Shown in pieces: positions 27,920-35,515 of a DNA stretch of 64,000 nucleotides. The stretch is from Rhodocyclaceae bacterium (lineage in GTDB: Bacteria; Pseudomonadota; Gammaproteobacteria; Burkholderiales; Ga0077523). The translations under genes were made by a program, and so were the position numbers. The notes under the pieces were generated by a model, which did no database searches, was not told the DNA's origin, and worked only from the letters and a program-made list of their open reading frames with translations. The stretch lies in assembly GCA_020248405.1 (NCBI GenBank), contig JADCHQ010000002.1, positions 56,712 to 120,711 on the forward strand, in the 5' to 3' direction. Within the stretch, counting starts at the first letter, position 1. Each line of letters begins with the position of its first letter.

Positions 27920-28402
27920 TCAGCGACGATCCCGGAAGATGCCCGAGAGCAGCGCGATCAGCAAATCCCGCTTTCCCTCCCCAAGCCCGGCGGCGAGCCT
28001 AGCCTCGTGGCGCCGTACCGCCCGCTTGGCACGGGCCAGCAGGGCGACCCCCGCGGCGGTCAGGTGCAAGCCGTAGGCGCGCCGGTCGCCCGGCGCGTCG
28101 CGGCGGGTCACCAGTCCGCGCGCCTCGAGTTTGTTTAGGGCAGGCACCAGCGACGAGCGGTCCAGGCGTGCCGCCCCGGCCAGGCGCGACTGCTTCAGGC
28201 CCGGGTTGGCCTCCACGATCACCAGCAGCCCGAACAGCCCGGGAGACAGTTCCAGGGCGCCTAGCGCCCGGTCGAAATCGGTGAAGATCGCCATCTGAGC
28301 CAGGCGCACCTGATAGCCCACCAGGCCGGGGAGCATGCCAAGGCTCACGGGCTCGCCTGCGGCGCGGCGTTTGTTTCGGGGGTCGGGCATATCGTTTGAC
28401 AT
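27920..28402 (-). CDS. MarR-family transcriptional regulator, probable repressor of the gentisate island
   Basis: A winged-helix regulator of about 160 residues. LGALELSPGLFGLLVIVEANPGLKQSRLAGAARLDRSSLVPALNKLEARGLVTRRDAPGDRRAYGLHLT shows the MarR layout: a recognition helix with DRSSLVP and the beta-wing with DRRAYGL. Two ATGs are possible, 28402 (MSNDMPDP) and 28390 (MPDP). Neither has a clear Shine-Dalgarno, and a dyad at 28391-28410 overlaps the first. It is divergent from the 28.5-43 kb catabolic genes. MarR proteins often bind aromatic carboxylates or their CoA esters, so it plausibly senses the island's substrate. Confidence 0.85.
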   Translation of the reverse strand: MSNDMPDPRNKRRAAGEPVSLGMLPGLVGYQVRLAQMAIFTDFDRALGALELSPGLFGLLVIVEANPGLKQSRLAGAARLDRSSLVPALNKLEARGLVTRRDAPGDRRAYGLHLTAAGVALLARAKRAVRRHEARLAAGLGEGKRDLLIALLSGIFRDRR

Positions 28403-28424
28403 CCAACAATCGTGTCTCGATACT
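28391..28424 (+). promoter_or_regulatory. Sigma-70-like promoter of the gentisate island with overlapping MarR-type operator
   Basis: On the plus strand a perfect -35 TTGACA (28396-28401), a 17-base spacer, and -10 GATACT (28419-28424). A 20-base imperfect dyad at 28391-28410 (ATCGTTTGACATCCAACAAT, 14 of 20 positions symmetric) covers the -35 box and the start region of the divergent MarR gene. This geometry suits repression of both directions by the MarR product. The predicted transcript begins near 28431. Confidence 0.7.
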
Positions 28425-28493
28425 ACGGTGCCTTTTAAGTGCACGCCAAGCACCGCGCGTCGGGCACGGAACTTCTTGTCCCGCGCTGGCTCA

Positions 28494-29549
28494 ATGCCAC
28501 CTCTCCACCGATCCCACCCAGCGTCCGTGAGCCACACCATCCGAATCGACGGCAGCCTTGACCAAGCCTCCGCAGAGGACGGTGACACCATCCTCGATGC
28601 GCTGCTCATGGCCGGCGTGGGCTTCGGTTACAGCTGCCAAGCCGGCAATTGCGGCAGTTGCAAGTGCGAGCTGTTGAGCGGCGATGTGACAGAGCTCGAA
28701 TACTCCGAGCACGCGCTGGCGCCTTCCGAGCGCGCCCGCGGGCTGGTGCTGGCTTGCCGCAGCCAGGTGTGGAGCGACGTGGCGGTGCGCAAGCTGCCCG
28801 AAGAGGAGTTCCTCGTTCATCCCTCGCGCATTTTGTCCTGTGGCGTGGAATCCCTGGACCGCCTCACCCCGGATACCTGGCGGTTACGGCTTGGCATCGT
28901 GGCCGGTGGGCCCTTCGACTTCAGCCCAGGGCAATACGCGGTGCTGGAGTTTCCCTTCGCCCCGGGACGCGAGCGCCACTACTCCATTGCCAGCCGCCCG
29001 GAGGAACCATGGCTTGAGTTTCACGTGCGCGAATCCGCCTCCGGCGTTAGCGCCTCCATCGGCGAGCGATTGGCGCCAGGCGATGTGGTGCGCGTGAGGG
29101 GCCCCCACGGACACGCCTATCTGCGTTGCGCCCAGGACGTGCCCGTGATTACCATCGCCGGTGGCAGCGGCATCGCGCCGCTGCGCGCCATTTTGTCGGC
29201 CCGCCATCGGTCAGGGGCCCGCGCGCCCCTGCATGTGTACGTGGGCGCCCGCGCCGAGCACGACCTCTATGCCGAAGCCGAACTGCGTGGCTTCCTAGAC
29301 GGTTGCGCTGAATCGCGCCTGCATGTGGTGCTGTCCGAACCCGAGAGCGCTACGGAGCGCCGCACGGGGATGGTCACCGACGCCGTGGCCGCGGATTTCG
29401 CGTCGCTGTCGGGCTTCGTGGCCTACGTGGCGGGGCCGGCCGCCATGGTGGAGGCCGCCGTGGCGCTGTTGCGCCTCAAGGGCGTGTCGCCGCGCCACAT
29501 CCACTGCGACGCCTTCACCGGCCCGGCGCCGGTGCGTCAGGCGGCCTGA
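28494..29549 (+). CDS. NAD(P)H oxidoreductase with N-terminal 2Fe-2S ferredoxin and C-terminal FAD/NAD (FNR) domains
   Basis: A 351-residue electron-transfer component of an oxygenase. The plant-type ferredoxin domain comes first with C-x4-C-x2-C in CQAGNCGSCKCELL (near residue 47) and the fourth Cys in LACRSQ. The FNR part has the flavin motif RHYSIASRP, the NAD(P) motif GGSGIAPLRAI and a C-terminal HCDAFTG. The domain order is that of Rieske-dioxygenase and methane-monooxygenase reductases, the reverse of PaaE. Start is ATG 28494 or GTG 28527; no strong ribosome site marks either. As first gene after the promoter it probably feeds electrons to the diiron protein two genes on. Confidence 0.9.
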   Translation: MPPLHRSHPASVSHTIRIDGSLDQASAEDGDTILDALLMAGVGFGYSCQAGNCGSCKCELLSGDVTELEYSEHALAPSERARGLVLACRSQVWSDVAVRKLPEEEFLVHPSRILSCGVESLDRLTPDTWRLRLGIVAGGPFDFSPGQYAVLEFPFAPGRERHYSIASRPEEPWLEFHVRESASGVSASIGERLAPGDVVRVRGPHGHAYLRCAQDVPVITIAGGSGIAPLRAILSARHRSGARAPLHVYVGARAEHDLYAEAELRGFLDGCAESRLHVVLSEPESATERRTGMVTDAVAADFASLSGFVAYVAGPAAMVEAAVALLRLKGVSPRHIHCDAFTGPAPVRQAA

Positions 29550-29550
29550 A

Positions 29551-30483
29551 ATGGCCGCGGCCGGCTTGCTTCAGGGCCGCGTGGCGCTGGTCACCGGCGC
29601 TGCCCGTGGCATCGGGCTGGCGGTGGCCGGCGAGCTGCACCGGCTGGGCGCGCGGGTCATGATCGCCGATGCTGGCGTTTCCATCGACGGCACCCTCGAG
29701 GACGCTGCTGCCGCCCAAGCCGCCGCCGACAGCCTGGGCGAGGGTGCCGCCGCCTTCAGCGGCGATCTGGCCGAGCCCGGCGCACCCGAGGCGGCCGTGG
29801 CAGCTGCGGTGGAGCGCTTCGGAGCCCTCGATCTGGTGGTGAGCAACGCCGCCGTTTTGCGCGATGGCTTCTTGTTCAGGACCCCGCGTGCCGATTGGGA
29901 GCGGGTGCTGGCGGTGAACCTGCACGTGCCGTTTGCGCTGCTGGCCGCGGCCTCTTCGGTGTTGCGCGAGCAGGCCCGGGCCGGCCGTGCGCCGGGGCGT
30001 ATCGTCACCATGATTTCCACCGCTGGTTTGGTGGGAAACCTGGGCCAGGCGGCCTATGCTGCAGCCAAGGCCGGGCTGGTGGGGCTTACCCGCGTGGCCG
30101 CCATGGATCTGGCGCGCGCCGGCATCACCTGCAACGCCATCGCGCCCTTTGCCGCCACCCGAGTTACCGATTCCATCCGCCCGGCCAACGATGCCCAGTC
30201 CCAGTACAAGGCCCGTGCGCTGACCGTGCCGGCCGGCTACGTGGCCCGGCTCACCGCCTTCCTGTGCAGCGCCGACAACAGCTTCAACGGCCAGGTGTTC
30301 GGCGTGCGCGGACGCGAGGTGATGTTGTTTTCGCAGCCACGCCCCGTGGAAACGGTGGTGGCCGGCACCCTCGACTCCCAGGATGCGCACGCCCTGGGCC
30401 AGCGGCTGGTGGCGCGCTTCGGCCATGCTCTCACCGATTTGGCCACCGACCTGGAACTGTTCAACACCGAGCCCATTGTCTGA
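29551..30483 (+). CDS. Short-chain dehydrogenase/reductase
   Basis: A 310-residue classical SDR starting one base after the reductase stop. Cofactor motif TGAARGIGLAVAG near residue 16, NAA in VSNAAVL, catalytic Ser in IVTMISTAGLVG, and Tyr-x3-Lys in AAYAAAKAG near residue 170. It is about 50 residues longer than typical; the extra C-terminal segment (after VFGVRGREVMLF) resembles the tail in SDRs that act with MaoC-type or acyl-CoA enzymes. A role oxidising a diol or hydroxyacyl intermediate of the island's substrate is inferred from position only. Confidence 0.88.
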   Translation: MAAAGLLQGRVALVTGAARGIGLAVAGELHRLGARVMIADAGVSIDGTLEDAAAAQAAADSLGEGAAAFSGDLAEPGAPEAAVAAAVERFGALDLVVSNAAVLRDGFLFRTPRADWERVLAVNLHVPFALLAAASSVLREQARAGRAPGRIVTMISTAGLVGNLGQAAYAAAKAGLVGLTRVAAMDLARAGITCNAIAPFAATRVTDSIRPANDAQSQYKARALTVPAGYVARLTAFLCSADNSFNGQVFGVRGREVMLFSQPRPVETVVAGTLDSQDAHALGQRLVARFGHALTDLATDLELFNTEPIV

Positions 30484-30496
30484 AGGAAGCCTGCCC

Positions 30497-31198
30497 ATGT
30501 CCGTCACCGCCCATCCAGAAGTCAAATCGGTTGCCGAATTGCGCCAACAGCCCGAGGACTACCGCGTGGCGGTGGAAAAGCTGGTGGTGAGCCACGCGGT
30601 CAACGAGCTCTATGGCGCACGGGTCTTCGACGAACCGGCCATCGCGCTGGCCCCCACGCCCTACGCCAAGTGGCTCACCTGCCGCGTGGCCATGGAGGAG
30701 TATCACCACCACGTGCGCTTTCGCGCCCTGGCCGACGAAATGGGCCTCGCGCCCGAGCGCACCGACCCGTTGGTGAAAAAGCCGCTCACCATTTTTCAGT
30801 TCGAGCTCAAGACCTGGCCGGAATTTTGCGTCATCAAGGCCATTGCCGATTACGCCGAAATTCTGCAAGTGGAAGATCTGCTGCACTGCTCCTTCCACCC
30901 GCTGCGCAACCTCGCGCGTCTCACCATGCCCGAGGAGAAATTCCACGCCAAGTTCGGCAAGGAACAATGCCTCGAACTTATCCAGGCGGGCCGTGCCGAC
31001 GAGGTGCAGGACGCCATCCACCGCTATTTTCCCATCACGCCGGCCTTCTTCGGTGCCAGCAACTCGCGCAACAACGAAATCTTCCGCCGCTATGGCATCA
31101 AGCAGCGCAGTAACGATGACATGCGCGCCGACTTTCTCGGCCGCGTCACCGAGCTGGTGGAGAAGGATTTTGGCTTGCACCTGCCGGTGTTGCACTGA
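30497..31198 (+). CDS. Stand-alone PaaA/PaaC-like ferritin-fold diiron oxygenase
   Basis: A 233-residue helical protein with AAGGAAG upstream of ATG 30497. Two carboxylate-bridged diiron half-sites are visible: Glu in AVNELYG followed 30-31 residues later by ExxH in MEEYHHHV, and Glu in LQVEDLL followed about 21 residues later by ExxH in PEEKFHAKFG. This spacing and the wider sequence resemble the phenylacetyl-CoA epoxidase PaaA/PaaC family (PF05138). Only one such subunit is present, with no PaaB, PaaD or second ferritin-like partner. Next to an electron-transfer reductase and gentisate dioxygenase it is the best candidate for the hydroxylase that makes gentisate. Whether it needs a CoA thioester is unknown. 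Confidence 0.8.
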   Translation: MSVTAHPEVKSVAELRQQPEDYRVAVEKLVVSHAVNELYGARVFDEPAIALAPTPYAKWLTCRVAMEEYHHHVRFRALADEMGLAPERTDPLVKKPLTIFQFELKTWPEFCVIKAIADYAEILQVEDLLHCSFHPLRNLARLTMPEEKFHAKFGKEQCLELIQAGRADEVQDAIHRYFPITPAFFGASNSRNNEIFRRYGIKQRSNDDMRADFLGRVTELVEKDFGLHLPVLH

Positions 31199-31230
31199 GC
31201 GGCTTCAAGAGCGAGCCCTCGGCGTCGATC

Positions 31231-32271
31231 ATGAACCAGCCCGTGGATGCAAAGGCGGCGCGCCACGATTACTACCGGCGCATCGCCGGCCACGGGCTCA
31301 CGCCCCTGTGGGAGCTCATGGCGGCGCTGGTGCCCGAGCAGCCGCGCTCGCCGTTCCGGCCGCACCTGTGGCGCTACCAGGACATCCGCCCCGCGCTGCT
31401 CGAGTCCGGCCGGCTGATCACCGCCCGTGAGGCGGTGAGACGGGTGCTGATCCTTGAAAACCCCGGCATGCCCGGAAGTTCCGCCATCACCCAGTCTCTC
31501 TACGCCGGCCTGCAGGTGATCCTGCCCGGCGAGGTGGCGCCCAGTCATCGCCACACCCAGAGCGCGCTGCGCTTGATCGTGGAGGGCGAGGGCGCTTACA
31601 CCGCGGTGGAGGGCGAGCGCGTCACCATGCACCCCGGCGATTTCATCATCACGCCCTCCTGGGCCTGGCACGACCACGGCAGTGAGGCCGAGGCTGCCGT
31701 GGTGTGGCTCGACGGCCTGGACATTCCGCTGGTGCGGTTCCTCGACTGTGGTTTCGCCGAGAACCTTGGGGCAGAAGTGCAGCCCCTCACCCGGCCCGAG
31801 GGCGATGCCCTGGCGCGCTTCGGTGCCAATCTGTTGCCGCTCGACTGGACCCCCGCGGGCGCCACTTCCCCGGTGTTCGCCTACCCCTATGCCCGCAGTC
31901 GCGAGGCGCTGCACCGTCTGGCACGGGCCGGCGACCCCGACGCCGTCCACGGCATCCGCATGCAGTTCATCAACCCCGCCACGGGCGGGCCCGCCATGCC
32001 CACCATCGGCACCACCATTCAATGGCTGCCGGCGGGGTTCTCCGGCGCCGGTTACCGCTGCACCGACGGCACCGTGTTTCACGTGATCGAGGGCAGCGGC
32101 GAATGCTGCCTCGAGGGGGCAGTGCTGCCCTTCGGCCCGCGGGACACCTTTGTGGTGCCTTCGTGGACCGAGCACCGTCTGGCGGCCCACGGCGAGTGCG
32201 TGTTGTTTGCTTTCTCCGACCGTCCGGTGCAGCGCGCCCTCGGCCTGTGGCGTGAGTGGCGCGCCTCATGA
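31231..32271 (+). CDS. Gentisate 1,2-dioxygenase
   Basis: A 346-residue bicupin iron enzyme that cleaves gentisate (2,5-dihydroxybenzoate) to maleylpyruvate. The first cupin holds the metal site in APSHRHTQSALRLIVEGEG (two His, near residue 110) and WHDHGSE (third His). PYARSREAL and the second cupin IEGSGECCLEGAVLPFGPRDTFVVPSW follow. These match gentisate dioxygenases rather than the related salicylate or 1-hydroxy-2-naphthoate enzymes as far as can be judged by eye. The stop overlaps the next ATG by four bases. Fumarylpyruvate hydrolase and maleylpyruvate isomerase in the same island complete the route. Confidence 0.9.
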   Translation: MNQPVDAKAARHDYYRRIAGHGLTPLWELMAALVPEQPRSPFRPHLWRYQDIRPALLESGRLITAREAVRRVLILENPGMPGSSAITQSLYAGLQVILPGEVAPSHRHTQSALRLIVEGEGAYTAVEGERVTMHPGDFIITPSWAWHDHGSEAEAAVVWLDGLDIPLVRFLDCGFAENLGAEVQPLTRPEGDALARFGANLLPLDWTPAGATSPVFAYPYARSREALHRLARAGDPDAVHGIRMQFINPATGGPAMPTIGTTIQWLPAGFSGAGYRCTDGTVFHVIEGSGECCLEGAVLPFGPRDTFVVPSWTEHRLAAHGECVLFAFSDRPVQRALGLWREWRAS

Positions 32272-32822
32272 GCGCCCCGCCGGGCGGCATCGTGGCACCC
32301 GCGCTGTTGGGTTTGTCGCCAGCGGCATGGTTCTCCGCCGTAGGGCTGCCCCTGGACGCCTGCGAGGTGGACGAGGCGCGCGAGTATCTTTCCGCCCTCG
32401 GGCTGCCGCAGGCGCCACGGGTGGAACCGGTGGCCTCCTGGGAGCACGCCGAACGCATCATCCGCAACCCCTCCTGGGATGGCACGTGGTGGGAGCGCGA
32501 AGAGCACGAGCGCCGGACGCTCATGGCGCGCTGCTTCGCGCTGCACGGCGAGGGCGTCGCCCTGGAGCAACTGAGCCTTTCGGCGGGTGTGGAGCACGAG
32601 GTCATCCACGGGGCGGCGGCCTTGGCGGCATCGCGGGCCGGCATGAGCGACCCGGCGCTGATCCGCGCGGCCGCCGGCGCCGCCAGCATGGCAGCCCATG
32701 GCCTGGTGCTCGCGCGCCTTGCCAAGGCGCGGGAGGATCACCTGTTCGTGCGAAAATATCGACTCTTCGAAGGCGGCCGCTGGCCCTTGGGCCTGGTGGG
32801 CGGCGTCTTCCACCTTTTCTGA
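32268..32822 (+). CDS. Unknown 184-residue helical protein embedded in the gentisate island
   Basis: The ATG overlaps the gentisate dioxygenase stop (ATGA), and fumarylpyruvate hydrolase begins 13 bases after its stop, so it is translated as part of the catabolic operon. The sequence is rich in Ala, Glu and His, with WEHAERI, WWEREEHERR, GVEHEVIHGAA and a conserved-looking C-terminus KYRLFEGGRWPLGLVGGVFHLF. The several Glu-x2-His pairs could bind metal. No signal peptide or membrane segment. I recognise no family. Possible roles are an accessory or assembly factor for the diiron oxygenase, or an isomerase; both are speculation. Confidence 0.75.
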   Translation: MSAPPGGIVAPALLGLSPAAWFSAVGLPLDACEVDEAREYLSALGLPQAPRVEPVASWEHAERIIRNPSWDGTWWEREEHERRTLMARCFALHGEGVALEQLSLSAGVEHEVIHGAAALAASRAGMSDPALIRAAAGAASMAAHGLVLARLAKAREDHLFVRKYRLFEGGRWPLGLVGGVFHLF

Positions 32823-32835
32823 CCCCGGGGTTCCC

Positions 32836-33531
32836 ATGAGCTTTGCTTTTCCCCCCCCCCCACCCGTAGCGGTACCAGTGGCGGGCAGCGACCATTTGTT
32901 CGCCGTGCATCGTGTCTATTGCGTGGGCCGCAACTACGCCGCCCACGCCCGCGAAATGGGCAAGGATCCTAACAAGGAGCCGCCGTTTTTCTTTCTCAAG
33001 CCCGCCGATGGGGTGGTGCCGGCGGCAACGGCCATTCACTATCCGCCGGGCACCAGCAACTACCACCATGAAGTGGAACTGGTGGTGGCATTGCGCGAGG
33101 GCGGGCGTCGCATTCCGGTGGCGCAGGCGCTGGGCAAGGTGTTCGGCTACGCCGTGGGCCTGGACATGACGCGGCGCGATCTACAACTGGCTGCCCGCGA
33201 CCTGGGCCGCCCCTGGGATTTCGGCAAGGGCTTCGACGAGTCCGCGCCCATGGCGCCGCTCACGCCTGCCTCCCGCTGGTCAGGCCCCGACCGCGGCGCC
33301 ATCACGCTGCACGTCAACGGCGAGCTGCGCCAGAGCGCCGATCTCGCCGACCTCATCTGGCCGGTGGCCGACACCATCAGCTTCCTGTCTGATTACTACA
33401 CGCTCATGCCCGGCGATCTCATCTTCACGGGCACTCCCGCCGGTGTGGGCGCGGTGGTGCCCGGAGACCGCTTGCTGGGCCGCGTCGAGGGGCTCGAGCC
33501 CCTAGTCGTGGAGATCCTCCCCGCACTTTGA
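32836..33531 (+). CDS. Fumarylpyruvate hydrolase (FAH family)
   Basis: Hydrolyses fumarylpyruvate to fumarate and pyruvate, the last step of the gentisate route. The 231-residue product starts at ATG 32836 and reads MSFAFPPPPPVAVPV, the proline run being encoded by a tract of 11 C. FAH-fold features are VYCVGRNYAAHAREMGKDP, the metal-binding EVELVVAL with its two Glu, the GYAVGLDMTRRDLQ block and IFTGTPAGVGAV. Length and the GRNY..HA.EMG form fit fumarylpyruvate hydrolases such as NagK. The stop overlaps the next start (TGATG). Confidence 0.92.
   Translation: MSFAFPPPPPVAVPVAGSDHLFAVHRVYCVGRNYAAHAREMGKDPNKEPPFFFLKPADGVVPAATAIHYPPGTSNYHHEVELVVALREGGRRIPVAQALGKVFGYAVGLDMTRRDLQLAARDLGRPWDFGKGFDESAPMAPLTPASRWSGPDRGAITLHVNGELRQSADLADLIWPVADTISFLSDYYTLMPGDLIFTGTPAGVGAVVPGDRLLGRVEGLEPLVVEILPAL
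32851..32861 (+). repeat. C11 homopolymer tract near the start of fumarylpyruvate hydrolase
   Basis: Eleven consecutive C at codons 6-9 of the gene, following TTTT. A slip of one base would shift the frame and abolish the enzyme. Tracts this long are prone to replication slippage and to base-calling error. Confidence 0.9.
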
Positions 33532-34439
33532 TGAACGCCATGGAAGAACAGCATGACGAAGGCGGCCGCAAGGTCTGGATCGAAGCGGCCATCAACGGGC
33601 CCTGGGGACGCCAGGCGCAACCCAACATTCCCGTGGCGGTGGAAGACATCATCGCCGAAGGCGTGGCGTGCGTGGAAGCGGGCGCTGCCATCGTTCACCT
33701 GCACGCCTACGACACCGCCACCGGCCGGCAACGCGACGATGCCGACCTGTACGCCGCCATCATTCACGGCATTCGCTCCCGCGTGGACGCCATCGTCTAT
33801 CCCACGGTGCCCTTCCTGCCCGAGGCGGAGGGTGCCTCGCCGCTTGCTCCCGCCGAACGGTTCGCGCATCTGGATGCACTTGGTCGCGCCGGGCTGCTGG
33901 AGTGGGCTGCCATCGACCCCGGCTCCTGCAACATCACTCGTTGGGACCAGATTCAAACCGACACCCACGGCTTCGTGTACCAGAACTCCGAGGCTCACAT
34001 CCGCCACGCGCTGCGGCTGGCGCAGCGGCACGGGTTCCACCCGTCCTATGCCATCTACGAGCCAGGTTTCCTGCGCCTGGGGGCCGCCCTCGCCTGGCGA
34101 GAAAGCGCGCCCCTGCCGGTGTACCGGTTCATGTTCACCTCCGACTACAGCTTCGGTTTCCCGCCCGAGGATTTCGCCATGACGGCCTACCTCCACCTGA
34201 TCGACCGGCTGGCGCCGGGAGCGCCCTGGATGGTGGCCGGGCTGGGCGTAGACATCCTGCCGCTCATCCCCCGCGCGGTGATGGAGGGGGGGCACGTGCG
34301 CGTGGGCCTCGAAGACATGCCCCTGGGCAGCGGTTCGCGCAATGTGGAGTTGGTACAGGCGGCGGTGCAGCGCGTGCGCAACATGGGTGCGCAGCCGGCC
34401 ACGGCGGCCGACGTGCGCGCCACCCTCTCGCCCGAGTGA
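33531..34439 (+). CDS. BKACE-family 3-keto acid cleavage enzyme (DUF849)
   Basis: A zinc TIM-barrel of about 300 residues that condenses a beta-keto acid with acetyl-CoA to give acetoacetate and a new CoA ester. Seen: AINGPWGR near residue 18, the HxH zinc site in [10 protein letters not shown] near 54, a third region [14 protein letters not shown] and the C-terminal [11 protein letters not shown] with the conserved Glu. The start is ATG 33531 overlapping the upstream stop, or ATG 33540. The specificity residues cannot be read reliably. No gentisate-route intermediate is an obvious beta-keto acid substrate, so it points to an additional branch. Confidence 0.87.
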   Translation: MNAMEEQHDEGGRKVWIEAAINGPWGRQAQPNIPVAVEDIIAEGVACVEAGAAIVHLHAYDTATGRQRDDADLYAAIIHGIRSRVDAIVYPTVPFLPEAEGASPLAPAERFAHLDALGRAGLLEWAAIDPGSCNITRWDQIQTDTHGFVYQNSEAHIRHALRLAQRHGFHPSYAIYEPGFLRLGAALAWRESAPLPVYRFMFTSDYSFGFPPEDFAMTAYLHLIDRLAPGAPWMVAGLGVDILPLIPRAVMEGGHVRVGLEDMPLGSGSRNVELVQAAVQRVRNMGAQPATAADVRATLSPE

Positions 34440-34500
34440 GCAGGTTGGCAGAAGGGCGCCGCGTATACTGCGCGCCCGTTCTTCCGTCACCTCCAGTGCC

Positions 34501-35490
34501 ATGACACAGGCGGCCATGCTCGGCATCACCATGGGCGACCCATCCGGGGTCGGACCCGAGATCATCGTCAAGGCCCTGGCTGCCATGTCGGAGGAAGAGC
34601 GTTCGCGCTCGGCCGTGATCGGTAGTGTCGCAAAGCTGGAGCGCGCCGATCGCCTGCTGGGCACGGGCCTGCGCTTTGCCCACGCGCCGGACAGTGCGGC
34701 GGCCGGTTCGGTACCGGTGTTCCACGTGCCCACCGAAGGGGAGCACGAGATTGCCGATGGCACGCTGAGCGCGGCCGGCGGCGAGGCGGCTTACCGCTAC
34801 GTGGAAAAGGCGGTGCACCTCGCCCAGGCCGGCAGCATTGCCGTCATTGTCACGGCCCCGCTCAACAAGGCAGCGCTGCATGCCGCGGGCCATCACTACG
34901 ATGGCCACACCGAACTGCTGGCCACGCTCACGGGCACCAAGTCTTCGTGGATGCTGCTGGCCAGCGACAAGCTGGCCGCCATTCACGTCTCCACCCACGT
35001 GAGCCTCAAGGGCGCCACCGAGCGCGCCACCACCCAACGCGTGCTCGACACCATTCGCACCGGCTGGCACCACTACCGGTTTCTCGGGGTGGACTCGCCG
35101 CGCATCGCGGTGGCCGGCCTCAACCCCCATTGTGGCGAAGGCGGCATCTTCGGCACCGAGGAGATTGAGCGCATCAACGCCGCCGTGGCGGCGGCGCGCA
35201 CTGAGGGCATGGATGCCCAGGGCCCGATTTCCGGCGATACGGTGTTCTACCGCGCACTGCGCGGCGAGTTCGACCTGGTGGTGGCGCAATACCACGACCA
35301 GGGGCACATTCCCACCAAGCTGATCGCCTTCGACACCACCGTCAACGTCACCCTGGGCTTGCCCATCCGCCGCACCTCCGTGGATCACGGCACGGCCTTC
35401 GACATTGCCTGGACCGGCAAGGCCGATCACAACAACATGAACGCGGCCATCGCCTACGCGCGCATGATGGCCGATCGCGTCTCCGTCTGA
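34501..35490 (+). CDS. pdxA2: PdxA2-type 4-phosphohydroxy acid dehydrogenase / cis-dihydrodiol dehydrogenase family
   Basis: A 329-residue NAD-dependent metal enzyme of the PdxA family. Visible motifs: [14 protein letters not shown] at the N-terminus, TAPLNKAAL, the metal-binding His in [14 protein letters not shown] near residue 136, [16 protein letters not shown] near 208 and [12 protein letters not shown] near 263. The QGHIP form is typical of PdxA2 proteins that pair with DUF1537 kinases to oxidise 4-phospho-D-threonate or erythronate. The same fold includes TphB, which oxidises a terephthalate dihydrodiol, so an aromatic substrate is also possible. The kinase-containing fusion follows after 25 bases. 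Confidence 0.87.
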   Translation: MTQAAMLGITMGDPSGVGPEIIVKALAAMSEEERSRSAVIGSVAKLERADRLLGTGLRFAHAPDSAAAGSVPVFHVPTEGEHEIADGTLSAAGGEAAYRYVEKAVHLAQAGSIAVIVTAPLNKAALHAAGHHYDGHTELLATLTGTKSSWMLLASDKLAAIHVSTHVSLKGATERATTQRVLDTIRTGWHHYRFLGVDSPRIAVAGLNPHCGEGGIFGTEEIERINAAVAAARTEGMDAQGPISGDTVFYRALRGEFDLVVAQYHDQGHIPTKLIAFDTTVNVTLGLPIRRTSVDHGTAFDIAWTGKADHNNMNAAIAYARMMADRVSV

Positions 35491-35515
35491 CCGCGCCAGC
35501 GCGGCGCAAGCCCCC

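Noticed and set aside
28494..31198. A phenylacetyl-CoA epoxidase (paaABCDE) cluster
   Set aside because: Only one ferritin-like subunit is present, no PaaB or PaaD, and the reductase domain order is reversed relative to PaaE.
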